DNA of 64,000 nt from Chloroflexota bacterium. GTDB taxonomy: Bacteria; Chloroflexota; Anaerolineae; Aggregatilineales; Phototrophicaceae. The stretch spans positions 1-64,000 of the forward strand of contig JACRPS010000003.1 of the NCBI GenBank assembly GCA_016223085.1. Direction: 5' to 3'. Positions within the stretch are counted from its first letter, which is position 1. Every line of letters starts with the position of its first letter. Shown in pieces: positions 9,383 through 19,430 of the stretch. The position numbers and the translations under genes were made by a program. The notes under the pieces were generated by a model. It was not told where the DNA came from. It did no database searches and worked only from the letters and a program-made list of their open reading frames with translations.

Positions 9383-12196
9383 ATGTCCCGTTACATTGCA
9401 ACCCGCGCCATTCGCGGCGCCAACGCGCTTGTCGCCGAAGCGGAGATAATGCTCCGTAAAACGCTGGCGGACAAAGGGCCAGATACACCGGTCGCTTTTC
9501 CCAATACCGCTTACTATCTGCCGCTGATTTTTGGTTTGACCGGACAGCAGGTGGAAACGGTCGGGCAGCTAGAACCGGTGCTGGCACACGCCCGCGCGCT
9601 GCTACATCCCATCCCCGCGCAAAAATATTGGACGCCCTACCTGGGCGAAACGCTGGACAGCGGTATGGCAACGCTGCTGGCTGCCGAAGTCATCGAAGCG
9701 ATTCGTTTTGTCTACGGCCTGCAACCGGAACCAATGGCCGGTTTTCACCTGGCCGGTGGCACTTCTTTCACCAGTCCTGATATGGCAAACGGCGGCGCGA
9801 ACGGGCACGACGGCCACCTCAACGGCCCGATAGATGACATTCAACTGCGCACCTGGGGCATCCAACTGGTAGATGGGCGTATGCCCGGTTTCGCGGCTAT
9901 TGTCGGCGCGGCGAAGTCGAACGAGGTCGCGGTGAAGATCGTGCGCGAACTTCAGCGCCGCAACATCCTGTGTTTCCTGTCCGGCAACGTCAACGGGCGC
10001 AGCATCATTCACCAGTTGGCGGAAGAAGGCGTTGAACTCGGTTACGACACCTATACCGTCCCGTTTGGCACGGACACCATCAGCGCCATATACGCGCTTG
10101 GTTTCGCGGTGCGGTCGGCGCTGACCTTCGGCGGCATGAAGGGCGGCATGGCGCGCGACATTCTGATGTACAACAAGGAGCGCGTGTTCGCCTTCGTGCT
10201 GGCGCTGGGCGAGGTGGACGACCTGAAATATGCTGCCGCAGCCGGGGCGATCAACTTCGGCTTCCCGGTTATTGCCGACACGGTGATTCCCGAAATTCTG
10301 CCGACCGGTATCACCACCTATGAACACGTCGTCAGCCTGCCCTTCAATGAAATCGAGGGCGCGGACGACCTGGAACGCGCCGAACGGCTGGTGCAGAAGT
10401 GCATCGAAGTGCGCGGCGTCAAGGTGAAAGTGGCGAACGTCCCCGTACCCGTGCCCTATGGTTCAGCCTTCGAGGGTGAGGTGGTGCGGAAAGCCGACAT
10501 GCGCATTGAGTTCGGCGGCAAATACTCGCGCTGCTTTGAATTCCTGCATATGGCCGAACTGGACGAGGTGACGGACGGTAAGATTGAAGTCGTCGGCCCC
10601 GGCTTTGAGCAGGTCGAAGCCCAGGGACACATGGACGTGGGCATCGTCGTCGAGGTGGCCGGGCGCGGGATGCAGAAAGATTTCGAGCCGGTGCTGGAAC
10701 GCCAGATACACTATTTCGTCAACGGCGCATCCGGCATTCAGCACATCGGCCAGCGTGATATTGCCTGGATACGGGTATCCAACGCCGCCGCCGACAAAGG
10801 CTTTAATCTGGAACACTTCGGCAAGATTCTCCATGCCCGGCTGCACGCCGACTTCGGCGCGATTGTGGACAAGGTGCAGGTGACGATCTATACCGAACCT
10901 GCTCCTATGCAGGCGTGGCTGGCAAAGGCACGCGAGGCATATGACTATCGCAACAAACGACTATCTGATTTGACTGACGATAGTGTTAGTGAATTCTTTA
11001 GCTGTGTATTATGCCAGTCTTTTGCGCCCGATCACGTCTGTATCGTCAGCCCGGAACGGCTTGGCCTGTGCGGCGCGTATAACTGGCTGGACTGCAAAGC
11101 CTCGTACAGCATCAATCCTACCGGCCCGAACCAGCCAATCAAACTCGGCTCGAATACCGATGACCGGAAAGGCTACTGGACAGGCATCAACCAGTACGCC
11201 CAGAACGCTTCACACGGCAAAGTCAGCGAAGTCGCCATGTACTCGATCATGGAAAACCCGATGACAGCATGCCTTACTGCTGATGCCGAAGTTGTCATTG
11301 ATGGCCGGGTTACCACTATTGGCGAATGGGTGGACACCCACTACGGTCACCAGGGGCCATTTGATGCAAGCGTTCTGACACTGAATGATGCCGGTCAGAT
11401 TGTACCGAGCCAGATTCTTGGCGTGCATCGTAACCCTGCACCGCCTTTCCTGGTGCAACTCGAAACCAAATCCGGGCAGCGATTGATCTTGACACCTAAC
11501 CACCCCATCGCCGTTGACCGTCCCGAAGGGCAAGTCTGGATACGGGCTGATGAGATAGCAGTTCATGACCGGGTGTACGCAGTGAAACGTATTCGAGAAC
11601 TTCCTGCGCTTGTCCCCATTCCTGCTGGTGTAGCCCCTCGTTCAAATCAGTGTATGGATTCGTTGAGCAGTTTCCTTGACACCATCACCGAAGCGGTAAC
11701 CATCCAAAATGACGGACAATACGAATCGGTCTACAACCTGAGTCTGCTGGACATCAACAGCTATCTGGCAAACGGCCTGCTGGTCAAAAACTGCGGCTGC
11801 TTTGAGTGCATCGTCATGCTGATACCGGAAGCCAACGGCGTGATGGTCGTCAACCGCGAGGACACCAGCATGACCCCGGCGGGCATGACCTTCAGCACGC
11901 TGGCCGGCATGGCCGGCGGTGGCTTGCAGACCCCCGGCGTCATGGGTGTGGGTAAGTTCTATCTCGTCAGCCCCAAGTTCATTTCGGCGGACGGCGGCTT
12001 CAAGCGCGTGGTCTGGATGAGCAGCGTCCTGAAACAGACGATGGCCGACGAACTGCAAGCGGTGGCCGAACGGGAAGGTGACCCGGATTTGATCGGTCGC
12101 ATCGCCGACGAACGCAGCGTAACAACGGTGGATGAACTGCTAGCCTGGCTGGAAGAACACAACCACCCGGCGCTGGTGATGGACCCGATTTTCTAG
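9383..12196 (+). CDS. acsB: CO-methylating acetyl-CoA synthase (AcsB) precursor interrupted by a mini-intein
   Basis: 937 aa. A-cluster ligand regions FSCVLCQSFAPDHVCIVSPERLGLCGAYNWLDC and CGCFECIVMLIPEANGVM, with ~174 extra residues before CGCFEC. Confidence 0.95.
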   Translation: MSRYIATRAIRGANALVAEAEIMLRKTLADKGPDTPVAFPNTAYYLPLIFGLTGQQVETVGQLEPVLAHARALLHPIPAQKYWTPYLGETLDSGMATLLAAEVIEAIRFVYGLQPEPMAGFHLAGGTSFTSPDMANGGANGHDGHLNGPIDDIQLRTWGIQLVDGRMPGFAAIVGAAKSNEVAVKIVRELQRRNILCFLSGNVNGRSIIHQLAEEGVELGYDTYTVPFGTDTISAIYALGFAVRSALTFGGMKGGMARDILMYNKERVFAFVLALGEVDDLKYAAAAGAINFGFPVIADTVIPEILPTGITTYEHVVSLPFNEIEGADDLERAERLVQKCIEVRGVKVKVANVPVPVPYGSAFEGEVVRKADMRIEFGGKYSRCFEFLHMAELDEVTDGKIEVVGPGFEQVEAQGHMDVGIVVEVAGRGMQKDFEPVLERQIHYFVNGASGIQHIGQRDIAWIRVSNAAADKGFNLEHFGKILHARLHADFGAIVDKVQVTIYTEPAPMQAWLAKAREAYDYRNKRLSDLTDDSVSEFFSCVLCQSFAPDHVCIVSPERLGLCGAYNWLDCKASYSINPTGPNQPIKLGSNTDDRKGYWTGINQYAQNASHGKVSEVAMYSIMENPMTACLTADAEVVIDGRVTTIGEWVDTHYGHQGPFDASVLTLNDAGQIVPSQILGVHRNPAPPFLVQLETKSGQRLILTPNHPIAVDRPEGQVWIRADEIAVHDRVYAVKRIRELPALVPIPAGVAPRSNQCMDSLSSFLDTITEAVTIQNDGQYESVYNLSLLDINSYLANGLLVKNCGCFECIVMLIPEANGVMVVNREDTSMTPAGMTFSTLAGMAGGGLQTPGVMGVGKFYLVSPKFISADGGFKRVVWMSSVLKQTMADELQAVAEREGDPDLIGRIADERSVTTVDELLAWLEEHNHPALVMDPIF
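11270..11791 (+). other. Mini-intein within AcsB (174 aa, no homing endonuclease domain visible)
   Basis: Starts CLTADAEVVIDGRVTTIGEW (block A), LILTPNHPIAVDR (block B, TPNHP), VYNLSLLDINSYLANGLLVKN (blocks F/G), then Cys+1 of CGCFEC. Flanks ENPMTA / CGCFECI match uninterrupted AcsB. Confidence 0.92.
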
Positions 12197-12208
12197 GAGG
12201 ACGCAGCC

Positions 12209-12712
12209 ATGGCGGAACGTCGTTTTGTACGTGACCTGATGACGGTGGGGGTGGCGACCTGCGCCGAAGATGCCCCGGCAACGGACATCGCGCGATTGCT
12301 GTTGGACAAGAACCTGGAGGCTGTCGTCGTGCTGAACGACGAAGGGCACGGCGTCGGCGTGGTGAGCCAGGATGACCTGGTGAAAGCGTACTCGCGGGAT
12401 GGCTGCCATGACTTGACCGCCGCCGACATCATGAGCGACGACGTTCCCCAGGTTCCGCCGGACATCCCGCTGACGGCAGCGGCGCAGATCATGCGTGACC
12501 GGCGCGTTCGCGCGCTGTTCCTCATGCATCACGCCGATGGTGTCACCTACCCCGCCGGGGTGCTGACCTATCGGCACTTGCTGCGCCATCTGGCCGCGCG
12601 TGACGACGGCGAATTGAACGACCTGGGTATCAAAGCGGCGCGGCAGGCTCCGCTGGAAACATTCATCGAACGACGCGAGGCGGCGCGCCGCCAGTCTACC
12701 AATAGGGAGTAA
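12209..12712 (+). CDS. CBS-domain-pair protein
   Basis: RDLMTVGVATCAEDAPATDIARLLLDKNLEAVVVLNDEGHGVGVVSQDDLVKAY ... TAADIMSDDVPQVPPDIPLTAAAQIMRDRRVRALFLMH. Confidence 0.85.
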   Translation: MAERRFVRDLMTVGVATCAEDAPATDIARLLLDKNLEAVVVLNDEGHGVGVVSQDDLVKAYSRDGCHDLTAADIMSDDVPQVPPDIPLTAAAQIMRDRRVRALFLMHHADGVTYPAGVLTYRHLLRHLAARDDGELNDLGIKAARQAPLETFIERREAARRQSTNRE

Positions 12713-12719
12713 AAAATTT

Positions 12720-13694
12720 ATGTCGGCGGAAATTCCAAAAGATTCGTGGTCTGGAACTGTCCGTACCGTGACCCTGGGCGCAACCCCGGCAGAGGGCGGC
12801 ACGCGCTCCCACGTCGTAACGGTCGGTGGGCAAAAGACCCTTCCTTTTATGCACTTTGAGCAGGTCGCGCCCAATCGCCCGGTTGTGGCCGTCGAAATCA
12901 AAGACCGCTGCCCGGAGGACTGGTCGCCGCTGCTGCTGGAAGTATGGGGAGACGCTGCCATCAGCCCCGCTGCCTGGGCCAAACAGGCCGAAGCAGCCGG
13001 CGCCCATGTGCTGGTGCTGGCGCTCAGTTTGACCGGCGACGATGGCAAACCGACCACACCGCAGGCCGCCGTCGCAGCGACTAAAGCTGTACTTGAGGCC
13101 AGCGGTCTGCCCCTGCTGGTGTTTGGCCCAGGCCAGGCCGAGGCGGATAACGAACTGCTGGTTGCCGTTGCCGAAGCCACCAAAGGCGAACGCATTGCCC
13201 TGGGCATCTGCGAGGACAAAAATTACCGGACGATTGTCGCCGCTGCGCTGGCGAACGGCCATTGTGTCACGGCTCGCTCGCCGATGGACGTGAACCTCGC
13301 CAAACAGCTCAACATCCTCATTCACGATATGGGCCTGCCGCTGGATCGAATCCTGATGGACCCGACAACGGGCGCGCTCGGCTACGGCATCGAGTATGGT
13401 TATTCGGTGATGGAACGGCTGCGGCTGGCGGCGCTCCAGGGGGACGCGATGACGCAGTTGCCCATGATCGTCACGCCCGGCTTTGAAGCCTGGAAGACAA
13501 AAGAGTCCAAAGTCGGCAGGGACGTGCCGGAAGCCTGGGGCGACTGGCGGGAGCGGGCGATCACCTGGGAAACGCTGACTGCCGTTACGCTGATCGAATC
13601 CGGGGCGGACATCGTGGTGCTGCGCCATCCTGAAAGCGTCCGGCGTGTGCGCCAGGCGATTGACGACTTAATGACGGTGCCGGAAACGGTATGA
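12720..13694 (+). CDS. acsD: Acetyl-CoA decarbonylase/synthase, corrinoid iron-sulfur protein small (delta) subunit
   Basis: VTLGATPAEGGTRSHVVTVGGQKTLPFMHFE...RPVVAVEIKD typical of CdhD/AcsD. Confidence 0.93.
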   Translation: MSAEIPKDSWSGTVRTVTLGATPAEGGTRSHVVTVGGQKTLPFMHFEQVAPNRPVVAVEIKDRCPEDWSPLLLEVWGDAAISPAAWAKQAEAAGAHVLVLALSLTGDDGKPTTPQAAVAATKAVLEASGLPLLVFGPGQAEADNELLVAVAEATKGERIALGICEDKNYRTIVAAALANGHCVTARSPMDVNLAKQLNILIHDMGLPLDRILMDPTTGALGYGIEYGYSVMERLRLAALQGDAMTQLPMIVTPGFEAWKTKESKVGRDVPEAWGDWRERAITWETLTAVTLIESGADIVVLRHPESVRRVRQAIDDLMTVPETV

Positions 13695-13710
13695 AGGCGA
13701 GGATAAAACG

Positions 13711-15051
13711 ATGGCACTCTCCGGTATTCAAATCTACAAACTGCTGCCGCAAACCAATTGTAAAGACTGCGGTTTCCCCACCTGCCTCGCGTTTGCCATG
13801 AAACTGGCGGCGAAACAGGTCGAACTGGCGGCATGCCCGCACGTTGGCGACGATGCGAAGGCGCAGTTATCCGAAGCATCCGAGCCACCGGTGCGGCTGG
13901 TTTCGCTGAAATCCAACGGCTACGAAGTCAAAGCCGGTAACGAAGTGGTGCTGTTCCGGCACGAAAAGACGTTTTACAACAAACCCGGCCTGTTCATCCG
14001 CCTGCGCGACACCGAATCGCCGGATGAAATTAAAACCAGAGTCGCGGCGGCAGACGGCTACAAAGTCATCTACGTCGGCAGGGAACTGGCGCTGGATGGC
14101 TTCGCGGTAGAAGCCGCCAGCAGAACACCGGCAGCATTTTCGGCGGCCATCAACGCGGTACGACAAATCAGCCACCGCCCGCTGATTCTCATCAGCCGTG
14201 ACCCGGCCATCATGGCCGCCGGGCTGCGCCTGGTAGACGGCGAACGCCCGCTGATGGTCGGCGCGGACGCGGCTAACTGGCAGGCGATGGGCGACCTGGC
14301 GAAACAGCACGGCGCGGCGCTGGCTGTTACCGCCGATACCCTGGATGGGCTGGCCGACCTGACAGTAAAGCTAAAAGACCTGGGCGTTCAAGACCTGGTG
14401 CTCGACCCGACAGCGCAGCGGTTGGGCGCATCACTGGCGCTGAACACGCAGATTCGGCGGCTGGCGCTCAGGAAAAACTTCCGCCCCCTGGGGTATCCCG
14501 TCATCGCCTTCCCCGGCGACGCTGACGAACCAGCGCAAGAGTCCATCCTGGCGGCGCACGCTATCGCCAAGTACGCGGGTTTCATCGTGCTCGACCACTT
14601 CGCGCCCGAAACGGCCTATCCCCTGCTGGTACTGCGCGAAAACATCTTCACCGACCCGCAGAAGCCAATCCAGGTGCAGCCGGGTGTGTACGAAATCAAC
14701 AACCCGAATGCCGACTCGCCGGTGCTGGTGACGACCAATTTCAGCATCACCTACTTCAGCGTCGCCAACGAGGTCGAAAGCTCCGGCCTGCCCGCCTGGT
14801 TAGTCGTCACCGACGCCGAAGGCATGAGCGTGCTGACCGCCTGGGCTGCCGGTAAGTTCGACGCGGAACGGATTGCAAAGGCGATCAAGACCTTCAACGT
14901 GGCCGATAAAGTCAGCGTTAAACGAGTGGTGCTGCCGGGGCATGTGGCCGTGCTGTCGGGCGAACTGGAAAACGAACTGCCTGACTGGGAAATTCGTGTC
15001 GGCCCGCGCGAGGCCGTTGACCTGCCGGCGTTCATCAAACAATCGCTTTAA
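13711..15051 (+). CDS. acsC: Corrinoid iron-sulfur protein large (gamma) subunit
   Basis: GIQIYKLLPQTNCKDCGFPTCLAFAMKLA (4Fe-4S motif) plus TIM-barrel/corrinoid C-terminus. Confidence 0.95.
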   Translation: MALSGIQIYKLLPQTNCKDCGFPTCLAFAMKLAAKQVELAACPHVGDDAKAQLSEASEPPVRLVSLKSNGYEVKAGNEVVLFRHEKTFYNKPGLFIRLRDTESPDEIKTRVAAADGYKVIYVGRELALDGFAVEAASRTPAAFSAAINAVRQISHRPLILISRDPAIMAAGLRLVDGERPLMVGADAANWQAMGDLAKQHGAALAVTADTLDGLADLTVKLKDLGVQDLVLDPTAQRLGASLALNTQIRRLALRKNFRPLGYPVIAFPGDADEPAQESILAAHAIAKYAGFIVLDHFAPETAYPLLVLRENIFTDPQKPIQVQPGVYEINNPNADSPVLVTTNFSITYFSVANEVESSGLPAWLVVTDAEGMSVLTAWAAGKFDAERIAKAIKTFNVADKVSVKRVVLPGHVAVLSGELENELPDWEIRVGPREAVDLPAFIKQSL

Positions 15052-15062
15052 TGGTGAATCAC

Positions 15063-16976
15063 ATGGCCGAACACACGGTCACCTTTGACACCGCTCCTCA
15101 GCCCATCCACGTACCAACCGGCACGCTGCTGGTCGAAGCGGCTCGTCTTGCGGGCGTGGACATTCACCAACCCTGCGGCGGGCAGGGACGATGCGGGCGC
15201 TGCGCGGTAGTGGTGCGAGAAGGAACGGTGCGCCGCCGCAGCACCCTTCGCCTGTCGGGGGAAGACGTGGCGAACGGGTACGCGCTGGCCTGCCAGTCGG
15301 TTGTCGAGGGGAATGCCTTCATCACCGTACCGCCGCAGGAGGCCATCGAACGGCGGCTGACCACCGATCTGACGGCGGCAGCAGTTGCAGTTCCGGCAGG
15401 TTACAACCCAACACAGGCGCAAACCGTCCAGCGCGTCAGGCTGTCACTGCCGCCGCCGAGCATGGACGACCAGCGCGACGATTGGAGCCGCCTGCAAACA
15501 ACGCTCCGCCAGCAGGCCGGAATCGAACTCATCCGGGCGTCGCTGGCTCAGTTCCAGCAGATCGGGCGCGCGCTGCGTGAAGGCAACTGGCGGGTGACGG
15601 CGGTTCTCGATGCCGACGCCTGGGACTGCCCCGGCTGCCCGGCGCGGCTGATTGATCTCCAGGCCGGTCATTGTCCCGAAGATACGCCCTTGTGGGGTGT
15701 TGCCGTTGACATCGGCACGACGACCGTCACGCTGTGGCTGGTGGATTTGCTCACCGGGCAGGCGCGGGCGCAGGTGGCCGAATACAACCGCCAGATCACA
15801 CGCGGGGAAGACGTGATTTCGCGCATCATCTACGCCGGCAAAAACAATGGCGCTGTTGAACTGCGCGACCTGGTGCTGGAGACGATCAACGGCCTGCTGG
15901 AAACCGCCTGCAAGCGGGTGCAGGCGCAGCCGGCAGACGTGGTGAAAGCGACCATCTCCGGCAACAGTACCATGATACACCTGCTGCTCAAAGTCCCCGC
16001 CGAAAGCATCCGCCTGTCGCCGTTCGTGACTGCCGTCAATGACATCCCGACGCTGACCGCCCGTGAGGTTGGATTGAACATCCACCCCGAAGCGACGATA
16101 GACTGTTTGCCAGGCGTTGCCAGCTACGTCGGCGCGGACATCACCGCCGGGGTGTTGGCATCAGGTCTGGAGGATAGCGACGGGATCACGCTGTTCATTG
16201 ACGTAGGAACGAACGGTGAAATCGTGCTCGGCAGTCGCGATTGGCTTGTCACCTGTGCCTGCTCAGCCGGCCCGGCGTTTGAAGGCAGCGGCGTCGTGAA
16301 CGGCATGCGCGCCACGAAGGGCGCAATCGAAGAAGTCTGGGTGAACGGCGCGACCTTCGAACCAACCTACCGCGTGGTCGGCGGCGGCAAACCGCGCGGG
16401 CTGTGCGGCAGCGGCTTAATTGCCCTGCTGGCGGAAATGTCCCTGACCGGCGTGGTGGACAAAGGCGGAAACATCAACACCGTTTTGCCAACGCCGCGCG
16501 TGCGCCTGGGCGAGCATGGCCCGGAATACGTGGTGGCGTGGGCGGACGAAACCGCGCACGGGCACGACATCACAATTACCCGCGTGGACGTGGATAACTT
16601 GGTGCGCGCGAAGGCCGCGATTTACGCCGGGTTCACCGTGCTGGCGGAGCGTGTCGGTCTGCCGTTAGAAACGGTGGAACGGGTGCTGGTGGGAGGTTCA
16701 TTTGGCAAATACATCAACGTAGAAAAAGCCGTCGAAATCGGCTTGCTGCCGGATAAACCCTGGGACTGCTTTCACTTCCTGGGGAATACCTCGGTGCGCG
16801 GCGCGTACCTGGCGCTGATTGACCGGGAAGCGCGGGCGCGCGTCAAAGCCATCGCCGCCCGTATGACCTATATCGAGTTGTCGGCAGACAACACCTTTTA
16901 CGAAGCCTTTACTTCCGCGCTGTTCCTGCCCCACACCGATCTCTCGCGTTTTCCCAGCGTGCAGGCAGTACCATAA
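15063..16976 (+). CDS. acsV: Ferredoxin/ASKHA-domain corrinoid protein reductive activator (AcsV/RACE-like, DUF4445-type)
   Basis: N-terminal 2Fe-2S CGGQGRCGRCAVVV; DIGTTTVTLWLVDLLTG, LLLKVPAESIRLSPF, FIDVGTNGEIVLG. ORF track start 15051; ATG at 15063 also plausible. Confidence 0.88.
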   Translation: MAEHTVTFDTAPQPIHVPTGTLLVEAARLAGVDIHQPCGGQGRCGRCAVVVREGTVRRRSTLRLSGEDVANGYALACQSVVEGNAFITVPPQEAIERRLTTDLTAAAVAVPAGYNPTQAQTVQRVRLSLPPPSMDDQRDDWSRLQTTLRQQAGIELIRASLAQFQQIGRALREGNWRVTAVLDADAWDCPGCPARLIDLQAGHCPEDTPLWGVAVDIGTTTVTLWLVDLLTGQARAQVAEYNRQITRGEDVISRIIYAGKNNGAVELRDLVLETINGLLETACKRVQAQPADVVKATISGNSTMIHLLLKVPAESIRLSPFVTAVNDIPTLTAREVGLNIHPEATIDCLPGVASYVGADITAGVLASGLEDSDGITLFIDVGTNGEIVLGSRDWLVTCACSAGPAFEGSGVVNGMRATKGAIEEVWVNGATFEPTYRVVGGGKPRGLCGSGLIALLAEMSLTGVVDKGGNINTVLPTPRVRLGEHGPEYVVAWADETAHGHDITITRVDVDNLVRAKAAIYAGFTVLAERVGLPLETVERVLVGGSFGKYINVEKAVEIGLLPDKPWDCFHFLGNTSVRGAYLALIDREARARVKAIAARMTYIELSADNTFYEAFTSALFLPHTDLSRFPSVQAVP

Positions 16977-16986
16977 GGAAAAGACC

Positions 16987-17922
16987 ATGTATATCATTGG
17001 CGAAAATATCCACATTATTTCGGAAAAAGTGAAAGAGGCGCTGAAAGCCCGCGACGCACACTTTTTTCAAAACCTGGCCGTCAAGCAGGTTGAGGCCGGG
17101 GCACAGGCGCTTGACCTGAACCTGGGGCCGCGTAAGGCCGACTGGGAAGAAGTGTTCCCCTGGATGGTGCAGACGGTGGAAGCCGTGGTGGACGTGCCGT
17201 TGAGTTTCGACAGCACCAATATCCTCGGCATCGAGGCCGGGTTGAAGAAAATCACCAAATGCCAACCCATCATCAACTCCACTTCTGCCGAACCGGAACG
17301 GCTGGAGAAAGTGCCGCTGATCGCCAAACAGTACAACGCCCGCCTGATCGCGCTGACGATGGGCGCGAGCGGCATTCCGGTCAGCGCCGACGAGCGTGTC
17401 AATATTGCTATCGAGAAACTCATCCCACGTATGATGGAGATTGATTTCCCGATGAGCGACCTGATTATTGACCCGCTGGTGCTGACGGTGTCCGGCTGCC
17501 AGGAGTACTGCCCGGAACTGGTCGAAGCCATTCGCACCCTGCAATACGCCTGGGAGCCGCCGCCTGCCATTTCGGTGGGGCTATCGAACGTATCCAACGC
17601 GGTCCCTGCCGAAAACCGCCCGATCATCAACCGCACCTACTGCGTCATGCTCATGGGCGCGGGCCTGAAGATGATGATCGCCAACCCGCTGGACGAGCCG
17701 CTCAAGGAAACCATTCGCATCATCGAAACGCGCGACGACACTACACCGGTAGGCCGGCTGTACCTGAAGCTGCATGATCGCGTCGCCGCGTCGGAGACCC
17801 CGACGATTGAGGATGTTGACATGAGCGACCCGGAACAGGCCGCCATCTGGAAGACGGTGCAGATTTTGCTGAACAAAGTCATTTACGCCGATTCGTATTT
17901 GCAGCAGGAAGCGACGGCTTAA
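16987..17922 (+). CDS. acsE: Methyltetrahydrofolate:corrinoid/iron-sulfur protein methyltransferase
   Basis: MYIIGENIHIISEKVKEALKARD...VEAGAQALDLNLGPRK...INSTSAEPERLEKV: pterin-binding TIM barrel. Confidence 0.93.
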   Translation: MYIIGENIHIISEKVKEALKARDAHFFQNLAVKQVEAGAQALDLNLGPRKADWEEVFPWMVQTVEAVVDVPLSFDSTNILGIEAGLKKITKCQPIINSTSAEPERLEKVPLIAKQYNARLIALTMGASGIPVSADERVNIAIEKLIPRMMEIDFPMSDLIIDPLVLTVSGCQEYCPELVEAIRTLQYAWEPPPAISVGLSNVSNAVPAENRPIINRTYCVMLMGAGLKMMIANPLDEPLKETIRIIETRDDTTPVGRLYLKLHDRVAASETPTIEDVDMSDPEQAAIWKTVQILLNKVIYADSYLQQEATA

Positions 17923-17945
17923 AGATAACACAAGGAGAACGGGTT

Positions 17946-19430
17946 ATGCCTGGCTTTACCCCTGGCCGCCGCTGGCAGCCGCCCTTTTACCCGTTTAAAC
18001 GCGAGCCGTTTCGCCACCGGATGCTGGCACGAGTCGAACGGTGGGTGAAGGGGCCGCTGTGGGGCTGCCGCATGTGCGGCAACTGCCTGTTACAGGAAAC
18101 CGCCTTTATCTGCCCGATGGAATGCCCGAAAGGCGCCCGCAATGGCCCCTGCGGCGGCTCGACTTCCGGGCATTGTTACGTGGACGAAACGCGCCCCTGT
18201 ATCTGGTACAAAATTTACGAACGCTCGTTTGCTTTTGGGCGCGAGCATAAGCTGCTGGAAGTCCTGCCGCCGCTGGACTGGGATAAAGTGGGAACGGAAA
18301 CGTGGGGTGATGTCGTGTTGCAGGCGCGTAAAGTTGGCACGCGCAACGTTGTGAAGGGGATGCTGACCCGCGACGCGGCGCAGCGTGCCCGCACCTGGGA
18401 CTCGGTCTTTCGCCCGGTGCGCCAGCCGGACTGGTGGCAGGGTGACGCGGAGTACCACGCTCCGGCCTACACCGAACCGCTGTCCGAACTGGAACGCCGC
18501 CTGCGCGCCGGGGAATTTGTCGTGACAGCGGAAGTCGCGCCGCCGATCAGCACGGCGACGGGCAAGCTCATCAGTAACATGAATATGGTTAGGCCCTACG
18601 TCGCGGCAGTCAACTTCACCGATAACTCGTCGGCCACGCCGCGTATGTCAAGTTTTGCGTGCAGCACACTGGCCGTTCAACATAACGTCGAGCCGGTGAT
18701 GCAAATCGCCGCGCGCGACCGCACCCGCATGGGGCTGCAATCAGAAGTCATCGGCGCCAGCGCGCTCGGCATTCACAACATCTTGTGCCTGTCCGGCGAT
18801 CACAGCCGGCTGGGGCCGGCCCCGTTAGGGCGCTCCGACATCATTGACCTGGACTCGGTGCAGATGTTGTGGCTGCTGCGCCGGATGCGCGACGAAGGGC
18901 ACTACCTGGATGGCCGCAAACTCAAAGACCCGCCGAAGTTGTTCCTGGGTGCGGCGGCATCACCGTTCGCGTCCGAACCGCGTTTCCAGGCACTGCGCGA
19001 ACACAAGAAGGTGAACGCCGGCGCGCAGTTCTTCCAGACCAATCTGGTCTACGACCCGGACGGGCTGGAAGTCTGGCTGAACGAACTCGCCAAGCGGAAC
19101 ATCCTGGACAAGGTTTTTATCCTGGTGGGTGTCACACCGCTGAAATCGCTGAAGGTGGCCGAGTACATGCACAACGAAGTGCCCGGCGTGTTCATCCCCG
19201 AACCCTTACGGAAACGTTTGGAAGCGGCAGGGGATGGCGCGGCGGAAGAGGGCGTGCAGATCGCACTGGAACTGATTGAAGCGATTAAAGGCAGGCAGGG
19301 CGTGCACGGCATTCACCTGATGGCTGTCGGTTGGGAAGAAATCGTGCCGCGCATCGTCACCGAAGCCGGGCTGCTGCCGCCGGATTTTGTGCAACCGGAA
19401 ACGGTTGAAGCGGTGAAAACTCTCAGTTAA
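17946..19430 (+). CDS. Fused MetV-like zinc/Cys domain + methylenetetrahydrofolate reductase (MetF)
   Basis: N-terminal CRMCGNCLLQETAFICPMECPKGARNGPCGGS (MTHFR_C/MetV-type); C-terminal MetF barrel FVVTAEVAPPIS...NILCLSGDHSRLG...GAQFFQTNLVYD. Confidence 0.9.
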   Translation: MPGFTPGRRWQPPFYPFKREPFRHRMLARVERWVKGPLWGCRMCGNCLLQETAFICPMECPKGARNGPCGGSTSGHCYVDETRPCIWYKIYERSFAFGREHKLLEVLPPLDWDKVGTETWGDVVLQARKVGTRNVVKGMLTRDAAQRARTWDSVFRPVRQPDWWQGDAEYHAPAYTEPLSELERRLRAGEFVVTAEVAPPISTATGKLISNMNMVRPYVAAVNFTDNSSATPRMSSFACSTLAVQHNVEPVMQIAARDRTRMGLQSEVIGASALGIHNILCLSGDHSRLGPAPLGRSDIIDLDSVQMLWLLRRMRDEGHYLDGRKLKDPPKLFLGAAASPFASEPRFQALREHKKVNAGAQFFQTNLVYDPDGLEVWLNELAKRNILDKVFILVGVTPLKSLKVAEYMHNEVPGVFIPEPLRKRLEAAGDGAAEEGVQIALELIEAIKGRQGVHGIHLMAVGWEEIVPRIVTEAGLLPPDFVQPETVEAVKTLS

